DNA of 64,000 bases from Acinetobacter bereziniae LMG 1003 = CIP 70.12 (lineage in GTDB: Bacteria > Pseudomonadota > Gammaproteobacteria > Pseudomonadales > Moraxellaceae): positions 2,291,242-2,355,241 of the forward strand of contig NZ_KB849756.1 in assembly GCF_000368925.1 (NCBI RefSeq), in the 5' to 3' direction. Below, piece after piece: positions 18,459 to 26,860 of this stretch; positions within the stretch are counted from its first letter, which is position 1; each line of letters opens with the position of its first letter. The position numbers were made by a program, and so were the translations under genes. The notes beneath the pieces are model-generated. The model saw nothing but the letters and a program-made list of their open reading frames with translations, had not been told where the DNA came from and did no database searches.

Positions 18459-19853
18459 TTAGCTTTGTAACAGACGCATGAGGTTTTTATAATCCTCATT
18501 AAAAATTGGGTCTTCATCACGTAAGCTCTGCACTTTTTCACAAGCATGCATGACCGTACTATGATCGCGACCACCAAATGCCATACCAATTTCCGGGAAG
18601 CTATCCCCAGTTAATTCACGAGCCAAGCCCATAGCCAATTGGCGCGGTCGAGCATAAATACGGGTTCTTTTCGGACCCACTAATTCTTTCAATGGAATGC
18701 GGAAATACTCACTCACCACGCGTTGAATATTTTCTGTACTGATCGTCCGCGCACGAATGGCCAAAACGTCTTTCAGTGATTCACGCACCACTTCCAAATC
18801 AATCGCAGCACCTTTAAAACGGGATATTGCGACGACTTTATTCAATGCGCCTTCAAGCTCACGAACATTGGCAACCACTTGTTGAGCAATAAACAATGCG
18901 CAATTTCGCGGGAGATCAATCCCACTACTTTCAGCTTTTTTCAGTAAAATTTCGATTCGAGTTTCGATATCAGGCGGTTCTACACCAACAGACAACCCCC
19001 AAGAAAAGCGTGAGACTAGACGTGGATCAAGTTCTGTTAACTCTTTTGGATAGCGATCCGAAGTTAAGATAATTTGTTTAGACTCATCTAATAAAGCATT
19101 GAATGTATAGAAAAATTCAACCAAACTGGCTTCTTTACCCGCCAATAGATGAATATCATCGACCAATAATAAATCTAAAGAACGACAATTCTTTTTAAAT
19201 TCCTCAACCTTGCCTTTTTGCAAAGAGCTGACAAAATCTTGGACAAAACTTTCAGCAGTCATATACATCACGCGCGCATTTGGTTTTGCCTGTAATAAAG
19301 CATTTCCAACCGCTTGCATTAAATGTGTTTTACCGAGACCTGTTGGACCATAAAGAAACAGCGGATTATGCTGAGATTCACCCAATTGAGTCAAAACTTT
19401 ACGACAAGTTTCTGCCGCCATTTGGTTGGAACGCCCCTCTACAAATAAAGCAAAATTAAACAATGGGTTAAGTTGTCTCTTTTTCACATTTTTTGCAGAA
19501 ACAACGTCTTGCTCTTTGTCTTTTTTTACTTTTGGCGATGCTATAGCTGGGCTGGCATGTTGTTCTAAAGCAGCAGTAGTCGTTGCTGGTTGTTCAGCAG
19601 CAGAGAGGATTGCACCTGGACGTGAATCAACCAAAATTTCAACTTTACGTATACGACCTTCAGATAATTGCTCTGCCAAGATTGAAATCAATTCTAAATG
19701 ATGCTCTTGAATGTAGCGTGTCCAATATGGATTAGGTGCATACAGTTTTAAAGTATCTTCGACTTCTTCTGCAACCAACGGACGAATCCACATGGCAAAG
19801 ACATTATCAGAGAGCTCTTGTCGCAAGCGAGTTAAGCAGTCCGTCCAAAGCAT
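18459..19853 (-). CDS. dnaA: Chromosomal replication initiator protein DnaA
   Basis: DnaA binds boxes in oriC and melts the origin. The 464-residue protein has the N-terminal oligomerisation domain I, a variable linker rich in Ala and Lys (about residues 90-130), an AAA+ domain with Walker A GPTGLGKT and Walker B LLLVDDIH, and the C-terminal DNA-binding signature FGGRDHSTVMHA. The ATG at 19853 starts MLWTDCLTRL. The upstream region is oriC, and its probable promoter carries a DnaA box, suggesting autoregulation. Confidence 0.98.
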   Translation of the reverse strand: MLWTDCLTRLRQELSDNVFAMWIRPLVAEEVEDTLKLYAPNPYWTRYIQEHHLELISILAEQLSEGRIRKVEILVDSRPGAILSAAEQPATTTAALEQHASPAIASPKVKKDKEQDVVSAKNVKKRQLNPLFNFALFVEGRSNQMAAETCRKVLTQLGESQHNPLFLYGPTGLGKTHLMQAVGNALLQAKPNARVMYMTAESFVQDFVSSLQKGKVEEFKKNCRSLDLLLVDDIHLLAGKEASLVEFFYTFNALLDESKQIILTSDRYPKELTELDPRLVSRFSWGLSVGVEPPDIETRIEILLKKAESSGIDLPRNCALFIAQQVVANVRELEGALNKVVAISRFKGAAIDLEVVRESLKDVLAIRARTISTENIQRVVSEYFRIPLKELVGPKRTRIYARPRQLAMGLARELTGDSFPEIGMAFGGRDHSTVMHACEKVQSLRDEDPIFNEDYKNLMRLLQS

Positions 19854-20487
19854 GTGAAACCCCTCTATTCCATTTTAAATTCAAAAAACACAACATTCCC
19901 CCTACCCTATAGATAAAGGGGTCGCCATTCTAACCAAGTTATCCACATCTGTCATGAACAATTCAAGTAAATTCGCTCAAAAAAGCAACTTTCTGTAAAT
20001 AAATTTAAATTCAAAGCGCTTGTGGATAAGGTTTTCCACATGCTGTGGATAAATTATCACATAAACTTATCCACAATCCATCAAATTAATAAAAACACAG
20101 ATACCCACAGCTTAAATCTTTATTATTTAATGTAAAAAAGCTGTTTTCCACAGAAATAACCGACACTAATAATAATAAATTTAAATTTTAAATTTGAATT
20201 TATTTATAAGAACCGAGTTTTTTGTGGATAACCTCCAAGTTATGAATTTAAATTCAAAATTAGCAGGTTTTTAAATTTAAAAACATGGAAACGAATTTAA
20301 ATCTAGATGAGGTTATGGATAACTTTGAGGATATATCTGTTGGTAACTCTTATTTATACTATAAAATAATAAGTTATGTTGTGAATACTTTTTTTGTTGA
20401 TTTTATAGCTCAAAAGACAGTTAAAATTTCATGTGGGTAAAAATGCAACAAATATGATCGAATATAGAAGAGATATGTGTATATTCA
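19854..20487. other. Chromosomal replication origin oriC
   Basis: The dnaA-rpmH gap holds five perfect DnaA boxes (TTATCCACA or complement) at 19939, 20021, 20044, 20067 and 20223. Near-matches lie at 20032, 20144 and 20314. Between and right of them the DNA is extremely AT-rich and carries the word GAATTTAAA or its complement at 19874, 20004, 20244, 20247 and 20293, likely part of the unwinding element. Position between dnaA and rpmH is the classical gammaproteobacterial and pseudomonad origin layout. The exact unwinding site is not determined. Confidence 0.92.
19927..19955 (-). promoter_or_regulatory. Probable dnaA promoter with a DnaA box in its spacer
   Basis: Read on the minus strand, ATGACA (19955-19950) and TAGAAT (19932-19927) are separated by 17 bases. 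The perfect DnaA box 19939-19947 fills the spacer, so DnaA binding would block RNA polymerase. The -35 element is imperfect. Confidence 0.5.
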
Positions 20488-20516
20488 TTGACAGCATAAA
20501 GAATGCACAATACAAT
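20488..20516 (+). promoter_or_regulatory. Strong sigma-70 promoter of rpmH
   Basis: TTGACA at 20488-20493, a 17-base spacer and TACAAT at 20511-20516 give a near-consensus promoter about 38 bases before the rpmH ATG. Confidence 0.85.
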
Positions 20517-20553
20517 CGCGAACCTTTAGAAAGATCAATTTTGGAGTTTCGAT

Positions 20554-20688
20554 ATGAAACGTACATTCCAACCATCTGAATTAAAGCGTAAGCGCGTTCA
20601 TGGTTTCCGTGCTCGTATGGCTACTAAGGCTGGTCGTCAAGTATTAGCTCGCCGTCGTGCAAAAGGTCGTCACAGCTTAACTGTTTAA
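20554..20688 (+). CDS. rpmH: 50S ribosomal protein L34
   Basis: This short gene encodes the 44-residue L34, starting [20 protein letters not shown] and ending in the basic GRHSLTV. TTGGAG lies upstream of the ATG at 20554. It heads the operon rpmH-rnpA-yidD-yidC, as in most gammaproteobacteria, and is expressed from the strong promoter at 20488. Confidence 0.98.
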
Positions 20689-20721
20689 TTCGTTAAACAG
20701 TTAATACACGACTTGGGTGTT

Positions 20722-21114
20722 ATGTCTCTTTATAGTTTCAGCCCAGCGGTGAGAATCCACTGCGCTGCAGATTACAAAGGTGTATTTGATGGTGCGCTTT
20801 TTAAAGTGCATCAACCCCATTTTATATTCTTAGCAAAAGTGACCGAACAGCCTAAAAGCCGTTTGGGTATCGTTGTTGCTAAGAAAAAAGTGCGCCGTGC
20901 GCACGAAAGAAATCGAATAAAACGTTTAACGCGTGAAAGTTTTCGCTTAAACCAGCAAAATATTGATCTGTTGGATATTGTGGTGATGCCTAAAGTCGGC
21001 ATAGAAGCCGTACCCAATGCTGAACTTTTTCAGCAGTTACAATTTGCTTGGTTAAAATTGCAACGCATCGTTAAAAAGCACCATAAAATAGCTCAATCTT
21101 CCCCTCAAAAATAG
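20722..21114 (+). CDS. rnpA: Ribonuclease P protein component
   Basis: RnpA is the basic protein subunit of RNase P, which trims tRNA 5' ends. The RNR signature appears as ARRAHERNRIKRLTRESFR. ATG 20722 is preferred over a TTG 9 bases upstream; it gives 130 residues, in the family range. It is 33 bases after rpmH and 9 bases before yidD. Confidence 0.96.
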   Translation: MSLYSFSPAVRIHCAADYKGVFDGALFKVHQPHFIFLAKVTEQPKSRLGIVVAKKKVRRAHERNRIKRLTRESFRLNQQNIDLLDIVVMPKVGIEAVPNAELFQQLQFAWLKLQRIVKKHHKIAQSSPQK

Positions 21115-21123
21115 AGGAAACCA

Positions 21124-21444
21124 ATGATTCGTTTATTGCATTGGTTGATTCGTTTCTATCAAATTGCGATTAGTCCTCTCATTGGACCTCGTTGTCGTTA
21201 TATTCCGACTTGTTCTCAATATTCGTTAGAAGCAATCCATACGCACGGCGCAATGAAAGGCAGCTGGTTAGCTGCAAAACGCGTGTGCCGTTGTCATCCT
21301 TGGGGCGGGTATGGTTATGATCCCGTGCCAAAAAAAACAATTCGTTTTATTTCGTTTCAGCAAATAGATTCTCAAACGCTTCATGTTCCTGTACCCTTGC
21401 GTGAACGTTTATTGAACCAAAATCACTCTAACCACTTGGGGTAA
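21124..21444 (+). CDS. yidD: Membrane protein insertion efficiency factor YidD
   Basis: The 106-residue protein has the family pattern: hydrophobic amphipathic N-terminus (LIRFYQIAISPLIGPRCR), then PTCSQY and RCHPWGGYGYDPVP. It is thought to assist YidC-dependent insertion at the inner membrane. AGAGGAAA precedes the ATG. Five bases separate it from yidC, so translation is likely coupled. Confidence 0.96.
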   Translation: MIRLLHWLIRFYQIAISPLIGPRCRYIPTCSQYSLEAIHTHGAMKGSWLAAKRVCRCHPWGGYGYDPVPKKTIRFISFQQIDSQTLHVPVPLRERLLNQNHSNHLG

Positions 21445-21449
21445 TAGAT

Positions 21450-23186
21450 ATGCAACAATGGGCCAGGTTTGCAATCCTTGGGGCCATGTTAGTCACCGCA
21501 TATTTGCTCATTTTGGCTTGGCAAAAAGACTATGGTCATGATGCAACAAAAGCTGCGACTCCGCAGGCTGTTGTCGCGCATGATGTCTCTGCCGATTTGC
21601 CAAAAGGTCAAGCAACTGCGGCTTCTAGCGATGTTCCACAAGCAAATATAGCTGCTGCACAACAAAATACAGCTGCGCCAGCCACAGCAAATCAACAATT
21701 GATTTCAGTACAAACTGATCTTTATCATCTTTGGATTAGTCCAAAAGGTGGTGATATTGTTCGTATTGAATTACTGAATCATGACAAGAGCAAAGACAGT
21801 GATCAGCCTTTTGTTATGCTTGAAAGTGATGCAAAACGTACCTATGTTGCGCAATCTGGTTTAATTGGATTGAACGGTCCAGACAGTAAACCAGATCGTC
21901 CAAGCTATGCGTTTGAAAAAAGTGCTTATACCCTTGCTGATGCTAAAACCGCACAAGACAAAGAAGGTAAATCTTCTCAAGTCTTAACTGTTCCGATGGT
22001 ATTTAAAACAGCGGATGGTGTTGAAATCATCAAAACGTTTAGTTTCAAACAAGGTCAATACCCAATTGATGTCAGCTATCAGGTTGTAAACCGTAGTACG
22101 CAAAATTGGCAAGGACAAATGTTTGGTCAAATTAAGCGTGATAACTCAGATGATCCAGGAAAAACCTCTCAAGGTATTTTCACACTTGGAACCTATTTGG
22201 GTGGCGCTTGGGGTACACCAGATGAGCATTATAACAAGCTAAAATTTGCGAATTTTACCGATGAAAAACTCAACACTGAAGCAAAAGGTGGCTGGGTTGC
22301 GATCGTTCAGCATTATTTCGTAAGTGCTTGGATGCCAGGTCACTTTGGTGGTCAGCAATACATGGCAAAATTGGAATCACGTAAATCTGCTGATGGTATG
22401 AACATCATTGGATTTACTTCACCAACCATTAATGTTCCAGCGGGTAAAGCCATGAGCATTGATGCAACTTTCTACTCTGGTCCAAAAATCCAGTCTGAAT
22501 TGAAAGATTTAGCGGTAGGTTTAAACCAAACTGTAGACTATGGTTGGTTATGGCCAATTGCCAAATTATTATTTGCAGGTTTACAGTTCTTCCATAACCT
22601 TGTGGGTAACTGGGGTTGGTCAATCATTCTATTGACTGTATTGGTTAAACTTATTCTTTGGCCGTTGTCGTCTAAGAGCTATCGTTCTATGGCGAAAATG
22701 CGTGTGATTGCACCAGAAATGCAACGCATGAAAGAAGAGTTTGGTGAAGACCGTATGCGTTTCTCTCAAGAAATGATGGCACTTTACAAACGTGAGCAAG
22801 TCAATCCTTTGGCGGGTTGTTTACCATTACTTTTACAAATGCCAATCTTCTTAGCATTGTACTGGGTATTGATGGAGTCTGTAGAACTTCGCCATGCACC
22901 GTGGATGCTGTGGATTCAAGATTTGTCTGCAATGGATCCTTGGTTTATCCTTCCATTGATCATGGGTGTTACGATGTTTGTTCAACAATCATTGAACCCA
23001 CAACCGACTGACCCTATGCAGGCGAAAGTTTTCAAAATCATGCCAATCATGTTTACAGTATTTATGCTGTTCTTCCCTGCTGGCTTGGTTTTATACTGGA
23101 TTGTGAACAACTCGATCACGATTCTGCAACAGTGGTTTATCAATAAAAATGTTGCAAAAGCCAAAGTTGAAAATGAAGTTGTTTAA
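21450..23186 (+). CDS. yidC: Membrane protein insertase YidC
   Basis: YidC inserts and folds inner-membrane proteins, alone or with SecYEG. The 578-residue protein has an N-terminal membrane anchor (residues 7-25), an Ala/Gln-rich linker, a large periplasmic beta domain (about 70-345) and the conserved C-terminal core of five membrane helices (about 365-560) with KREQVNPLAGCLPLLLQMPIF. It ends the rpmH operon and is followed by a strong terminator. Confidence 0.98.
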   Translation: MQQWARFAILGAMLVTAYLLILAWQKDYGHDATKAATPQAVVAHDVSADLPKGQATAASSDVPQANIAAAQQNTAAPATANQQLISVQTDLYHLWISPKGGDIVRIELLNHDKSKDSDQPFVMLESDAKRTYVAQSGLIGLNGPDSKPDRPSYAFEKSAYTLADAKTAQDKEGKSSQVLTVPMVFKTADGVEIIKTFSFKQGQYPIDVSYQVVNRSTQNWQGQMFGQIKRDNSDDPGKTSQGIFTLGTYLGGAWGTPDEHYNKLKFANFTDEKLNTEAKGGWVAIVQHYFVSAWMPGHFGGQQYMAKLESRKSADGMNIIGFTSPTINVPAGKAMSIDATFYSGPKIQSELKDLAVGLNQTVDYGWLWPIAKLLFAGLQFFHNLVGNWGWSIILLTVLVKLILWPLSSKSYRSMAKMRVIAPEMQRMKEEFGEDRMRFSQEMMALYKREQVNPLAGCLPLLLQMPIFLALYWVLMESVELRHAPWMLWIQDLSAMDPWFILPLIMGVTMFVQQSLNPQPTDPMQAKVFKIMPIMFTVFMLFFPAGLVLYWIVNNSITILQQWFINKNVAKAKVENEVV

Positions 23187-23210
23187 TCTTTAACGATTAA
23201 GCAATAGCTG

Positions 23211-23251
23211 AAAAAATCCGCTTAAGATGGTAATCTTAGGCGGATTTTTTA
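23211..23251 (+). terminator. Intrinsic terminator after yidC
   Basis: An 18-base arm (23211-23228) pairs with 23233-23250 with one wobble around GGTA, ending in TTTTTT. It separates yidC from mnmE, so mnmE needs its own promoter. Confidence 0.9.
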
Positions 23252-23275
23252 TTGTCAAAGTTTGAGTAAATTTAG

Positions 23276-24640
23276 ATGACGAACACTGTAAACCAAACCA
23301 CAATTGCCGCAATTGCGACGCCACCAGGACGTGGTGGTGTAGGTGTGATTCGTCTTTCTGGACCAAAGGCTTACAGTATTGCGCAAGTTTTGACACAAAA
23401 AGATCTTCCCAAAGCACGTTTTGCTGGTTTTCGTCAATTTTTTGACGATCAAGGTGAAGTCTTAGATGAAGGCTTAGCCATTTGTTTTCCCAATCCAAAT
23501 TCCTTTACGGGTGAAGATGTGGTTGAGTTACAGGGACATGGCGGACCAGTAATTCAAAATGCGCTACTGACACGTTTATTGGAGCTTGGTGCCACTGCAG
23601 CCAAAGCTGGTGAGTTTTCCATGCGTGCCTTTGAAAATGGCAAAATGGATTTGGTACAAGCTGAAGCGATTGCTGACTTGATTGATGCAACCTCACAAGC
23701 TGCAGCACGTTCTGCAGTACGTTCCCTACAAGGTGTATTTTCCAATAAAGTAAATACCGTGTTGGAGAAACTGATCCATCTACGGTTGCATGTTGAAGCT
23801 GCAATTGATTTTCCAGAGGAAGAAATTGACTTTTTGGCGGATGGGAAAATACTGAGTTTGTTAGAAGAGGTTCAAACTTCAGTTGCTGCGGTACAACAAT
23901 CGGCTCGTCAAGGTCAATTACTACGTGAAGGTCTGCAAGTGGTGATTGCTGGGAAACCTAATGCAGGTAAATCTTCATTACTTAATGCCTTGGCGGGTAA
24001 TGATCGTGCTATTGTGACGGATATTGCTGGAACTACACGTGATGTGTTGCATGAGAAAATTAGTTTAAATGGCTTACCGATCACTTTAACCGACACTGCA
24101 GGTTTACGTGAAACAGGCGATGTGGTCGAGAAAGAAGGCATTCGTCGTGCAATTAAAGAGATTGAGCAAGCCGATTTATTGCTCTTGGTTTATGACTTGA
24201 GCCAAGGTGAAAATCCTTTAGAACTTGCACAAAATTACTTTGAAAACCACTTAGATTACAAGCGTTTAATACTGATTGGAAATAAGTGTGATCTCACTGA
24301 TCAATCTGCTGAATTAAATGATTTGCAAGGTTTTCGCCATATCACCGTTTCAGCCAAACAGGATGTGGGCGTGCAAGTACTCATAGATGCGATTACAGCG
24401 CATGCAGGCTTTCAGCCTGAGGAAGATACCTTTATTGCTCGAACACGCCATTTAGACGCAATGAAGCGCACACAGCGCTATTTGGCAGAGGCACATGAGC
24501 AACTTGTGGTTTATCATGCAGGAGAGTTGGTTGCGGAATCACTACGACTTGCCCAAAACGCTTTGGGTGAAATCACAGGTGATTTTAGTGCTGATGATCT
24601 CTTGGGAGTTATCTTTGGATCGTTCTGTATTGGTAAATAA
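23276..24640 (+). CDS. mnmE: tRNA uridine-5-carboxymethylaminomethyl modification GTPase
   Basis: MnmE with MnmG modifies the wobble uridine of several tRNAs. The N-terminal folate-binding domain starts TIAAIATPPGRGGVG; the G domain shows GKPNAGKSSLLN, TDIAGTTRD, DTAGLRE and NKCD, and the protein ends with the invariant FCIGK. 454 residues. The start is ATG 23276, 25 bases after the yidC terminator. Confidence 0.98.
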   Translation: MTNTVNQTTIAAIATPPGRGGVGVIRLSGPKAYSIAQVLTQKDLPKARFAGFRQFFDDQGEVLDEGLAICFPNPNSFTGEDVVELQGHGGPVIQNALLTRLLELGATAAKAGEFSMRAFENGKMDLVQAEAIADLIDATSQAAARSAVRSLQGVFSNKVNTVLEKLIHLRLHVEAAIDFPEEEIDFLADGKILSLLEEVQTSVAAVQQSARQGQLLREGLQVVIAGKPNAGKSSLLNALAGNDRAIVTDIAGTTRDVLHEKISLNGLPITLTDTAGLRETGDVVEKEGIRRAIKEIEQADLLLLVYDLSQGENPLELAQNYFENHLDYKRLILIGNKCDLTDQSAELNDLQGFRHITVSAKQDVGVQVLIDAITAHAGFQPEEDTFIARTRHLDAMKRTQRYLAEAHEQLVVYHAGELVAESLRLAQNALGEITGDFSADDLLGVIFGSFCIGK

Positions 24641-24662
24641 GCTTAAAATAGTGAACATGAAC

Positions 24663-24685
24663 GCTGACCAAGTGTCAGCTTTTTT
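24663..24685 (+). terminator. Intrinsic terminator of mnmE
   Basis: GCTGAC (24663-24668) pairs with GTCAGC (24674-24679) around CAAGT, followed by six T. Confidence 0.85.
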
Positions 24686-24774
24686 GATGAAAAGTTGTGC
24701 TTTTGTAAGCTAATTTTACATCTGAGTTTGAATTGTTTACTGTAAGATCAATAACATATTCAAAAGGGTGTATT

Positions 24775-25137
24775 ATGAAAAAGTCTCCTTTATTGCTTTC
24801 CCTCGCAGTATTCGTGATCACTTCAAATGTCTGGGCGGGTAAGGCAGATCATGTGATTATTCAAGAAGCAGCGAAAAATAATATCACCATTGAACAAGCA
24901 TTACGTGCCAGTGACGAAACTGCGGTAACTTTAACCGGTTCGATTGTGCATCAAATTAAGCATGAACATTATGAATTAAAAGACAGTACAGGAACCATTG
25001 GAATCGAAGTGGATGATGATCTGATTGATTTAAAAAAATTAAAGCCTGGCACCAAAGTAAAAATAGTGGGTGAAGTCGACACGCATCGCTACAAACCAAC
25101 AGATATTGAAGTGGTTAAAATAGATATTGTTCCATAA
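24775..25137 (+). CDS. Periplasmic BOF-domain protein (YgiW/YdeI family)
   Basis: The 120-residue protein has a signal peptide (MKKSPLLLSLAVFVITSNVWA) and one bacterial OB-fold (BOF) domain, with VTLTGSIVHQI, YELKDSTGTI and GTKVKIVGEVD marking the barrel strands. Family members such as YgiW and YdeI are periplasmic proteins linked to stress tolerance; they may bind small molecules. The ATG at 24775 is preceded by AGGGTG; an upstream in-frame ATG is not needed. Monocistronic, with a bidirectional terminator. Confidence 0.9.
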   Translation: MKKSPLLLSLAVFVITSNVWAGKADHVIIQEAAKNNITIEQALRASDETAVTLTGSIVHQIKHEHYELKDSTGTIGIEVDDDLIDLKKLKPGTKVKIVGEVDTHRYKPTDIEVVKIDIVP

Positions 25138-25144
25138 CTGATTT

Positions 25145-25171
25145 AAAAATAGGTGCTAAGCACCTATTTTT
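25145..25171. terminator. Bidirectional terminator between the BOF and MFS genes
   Basis: AAAAATAGGTGC (25145-25156) pairs with GCACCTATTTTT (25160-25171). The stop of the converging MFS gene lies in it. Confidence 0.9.
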
Positions 25172-26343
25172 AAGCGGTATTTGTTTTTTAAATGTTGAAT
25201 CAATAAGTAACAGCATAATGTGCCGACTCCTGCACAAAAGCCTAAAACACCGATCATTAAACCAAAATGATCGGATAAGTATCCTGCGGAAATAATTGGC
25301 ACAATCGTACCAAAATAAGCAATAAACAAATATGTTGAAACCACAGCGGCACGATTTTCGATTTGGGTCATTTGATGAATCAATGCAAAAGCACTCAATA
25401 AACTGAGCCCATGTCCCATGCCAACCAAAATCACACTGATAAAGAATAAAAAACTCCAATGCATCAGCATACAGACAGACAAAATCAAATAACTACTGAT
25501 TAATAAAATCAGTCCTATATTTAGGGCTTTGTGCATATTCATTGATTTGGCAGCGAATTGAGCAATCGCGGAAACCATTAAAATACTGGCAATGGTTGCA
25601 CCACTGACCAAAGGACCATGCCACGGAATAACATCACGTATAAACGAGGGCGCTAAAGAGGCAAATAAACTGAATGATCCGAAAGCACAAAACGCACTAA
25701 AACTGGTGATGTAAAATAAGCCTTTATATTGTGTCTCTGGTAATTGTAAATGAGGTGCAATAGAAAAAGATTGTTTTTCAAATTGAACAGTTTTAATGCG
25801 AAATAAACTGAATAAACTCAGTAGCGCTGCGACAATGACAGGTAAATAAGGTGTGATTAGTGGTTGATCTGAAAATTGAGCAATTGCACCACCAATAAAA
25901 GGTCCCAACCCAAAACCAATCACGGTAATAATTGAACTTAATTGTGCTGCACTTTGTTTGTGTGAATCTGGGATAGTATAGATTAATCCTAGCATTGCCG
26001 AGGTGCTGATTAAGCCAGATGCGATTCCGATAATGAAACGACCTAAACCCAGATAATAACTATTCGAGGCAAAAACTGAGAGGCTCAGACCAATAATAGC
26101 GAATAATAAGCCGATCTGTAAGGTACGAATAAAGCCAAAGCTATTGCTCATACGCCCTAAAAACAGCAATGTAGTTAAACAACCAAACATATATGCAACA
26201 AAGATATAAGTGATTTGGCTTGGGAGCAGGTGCCAAAGCTGTTGATAGATTGGATATAACAGACTCGCAAGTGCAGTACCGATGGTGCCAATAAATAAGG
26301 CAAGACTGACCATGAGAAATGGACGCCATGATTGCTGATTCAT
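25156..26343 (-). CDS. Major facilitator superfamily transporter
   Basis: The 395-residue protein has about 12 membrane helices and an MFS-type loop 2-3 (LGRMSNSFGFIRTLQIG). The GIASGLISTSAMLGLI stretch and a central break near residue 195 fit a 12-helix MFS antiporter-like carrier. The substrate cannot be told. Its start at 26343 has only a weak ribosome site. It is convergent with the BOF gene and shares its terminator. Confidence 0.88.
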   Translation of the reverse strand: MNQQSWRPFLMVSLALFIGTIGTALASLLYPIYQQLWHLLPSQITYIFVAYMFGCLTTLLFLGRMSNSFGFIRTLQIGLLFAIIGLSLSVFASNSYYLGLGRFIIGIASGLISTSAMLGLIYTIPDSHKQSAAQLSSIITVIGFGLGPFIGGAIAQFSDQPLITPYLPVIVAALLSLFSLFRIKTVQFEKQSFSIAPHLQLPETQYKGLFYITSFSAFCAFGSFSLFASLAPSFIRDVIPWHGPLVSGATIASILMVSAIAQFAAKSMNMHKALNIGLILLISSYLILSVCMLMHWSFLFFISVILVGMGHGLSLLSAFALIHQMTQIENRAAVVSTYLFIAYFGTIVPIISAGYLSDHFGLMIGVLGFCAGVGTLCCYLLIQHLKNKYRLKIGA

Positions 26344-26506
26344 AGATCTAGGACTTAAAGTGCAAATAATCTTGCGGATAAATGCCGAAGATAAGTATTA
26401 AGATCGGCAACGAAGAAATCGTATATACCGAAAAGCTTAGAACTTAATCAGTAGGGGGTCAATTAAAACTTTAAGACTTTATCTAATCACCTGTATTGAG
26501 CTTATT

Positions 26507-26773
26507 TTATGAATAACGTTTAAGCAATTTTAAAAATTCTTGTAACTCATTTGCATCAACAGCTTCAGGGTCTTGAATCACATGTTCAGTGAGATGTTGC
26601 TCAATTAATTCATTCATTAAACCATTGACGGCTCCTTTCACTGCTGCGACTTGTTGGAGAACCGAAATACATGAAGTACTTTGATCATTCAATGCCTCTT
26701 CAATGGCATTCAGCTGTCCTTTTAAACGTTTGACACGGTTAAGGACTTTTTTATCTTGATGGACATGACTCAT
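26507..26773 (-). CDS. RcnR/DmeR-type metal-sensing repressor (CsoR/RcnR family)
   Basis: The 88-residue all-helical protein belongs to the CsoR/RcnR/FrmR family of copper, nickel/cobalt or formaldehyde sensors. The residues at the metal-binding positions of E. coli RcnR are all present here: His3, Cys35, His60 and His64, plus His5. This predicts Ni/Co sensing rather than copper or formaldehyde. It is divergent from a DmeF-like exporter, with two operator-like palindromes between them, the same arrangement as rhizobial dmeR-dmeF. By family, metal binding would release the repressor from DNA. Confidence 0.9.
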   Translation of the reverse strand: MSHVHQDKKVLNRVKRLKGQLNAIEEALNDQSTSCISVLQQVAAVKGAVNGLMNELIEQHLTEHVIQDPEAVDANELQEFLKLLKRYS

Positions 26774-26790
26774 AAACTGATCCGCTAAAA

Positions 26791-26811
26791 ATATACTCCC
26801 TTATAGTATAT
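26791..26811. promoter_or_regulatory. Operator 1 of the RcnR/DmeR-type repressor
   Basis: ATATACT-CCCTTAT-AGTATAT fits the TACT-N7-AGTA layout of RcnR-type operators, with a short C tract in the middle. It lies 17 bases before the repressor start. Confidence 0.7.
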
Positions 26812-26825
26812 TTAAAAATAAAATA

Positions 26826-26846
26826 ATATACTCATGGGGAGTATAT
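26826..26846. promoter_or_regulatory. Operator 2 of the RcnR/DmeR-type repressor
   Basis: ATATACT-CATGGGG-AGTATAT repeats the TACT-N7-AGTA layout with a G tract. Its centre is 35 bases from that of operator 1, and it lies just upstream of the exporter's ribosome site. Confidence 0.7.
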
Positions 26847-26860
26847 AGGATCATGCCCAC

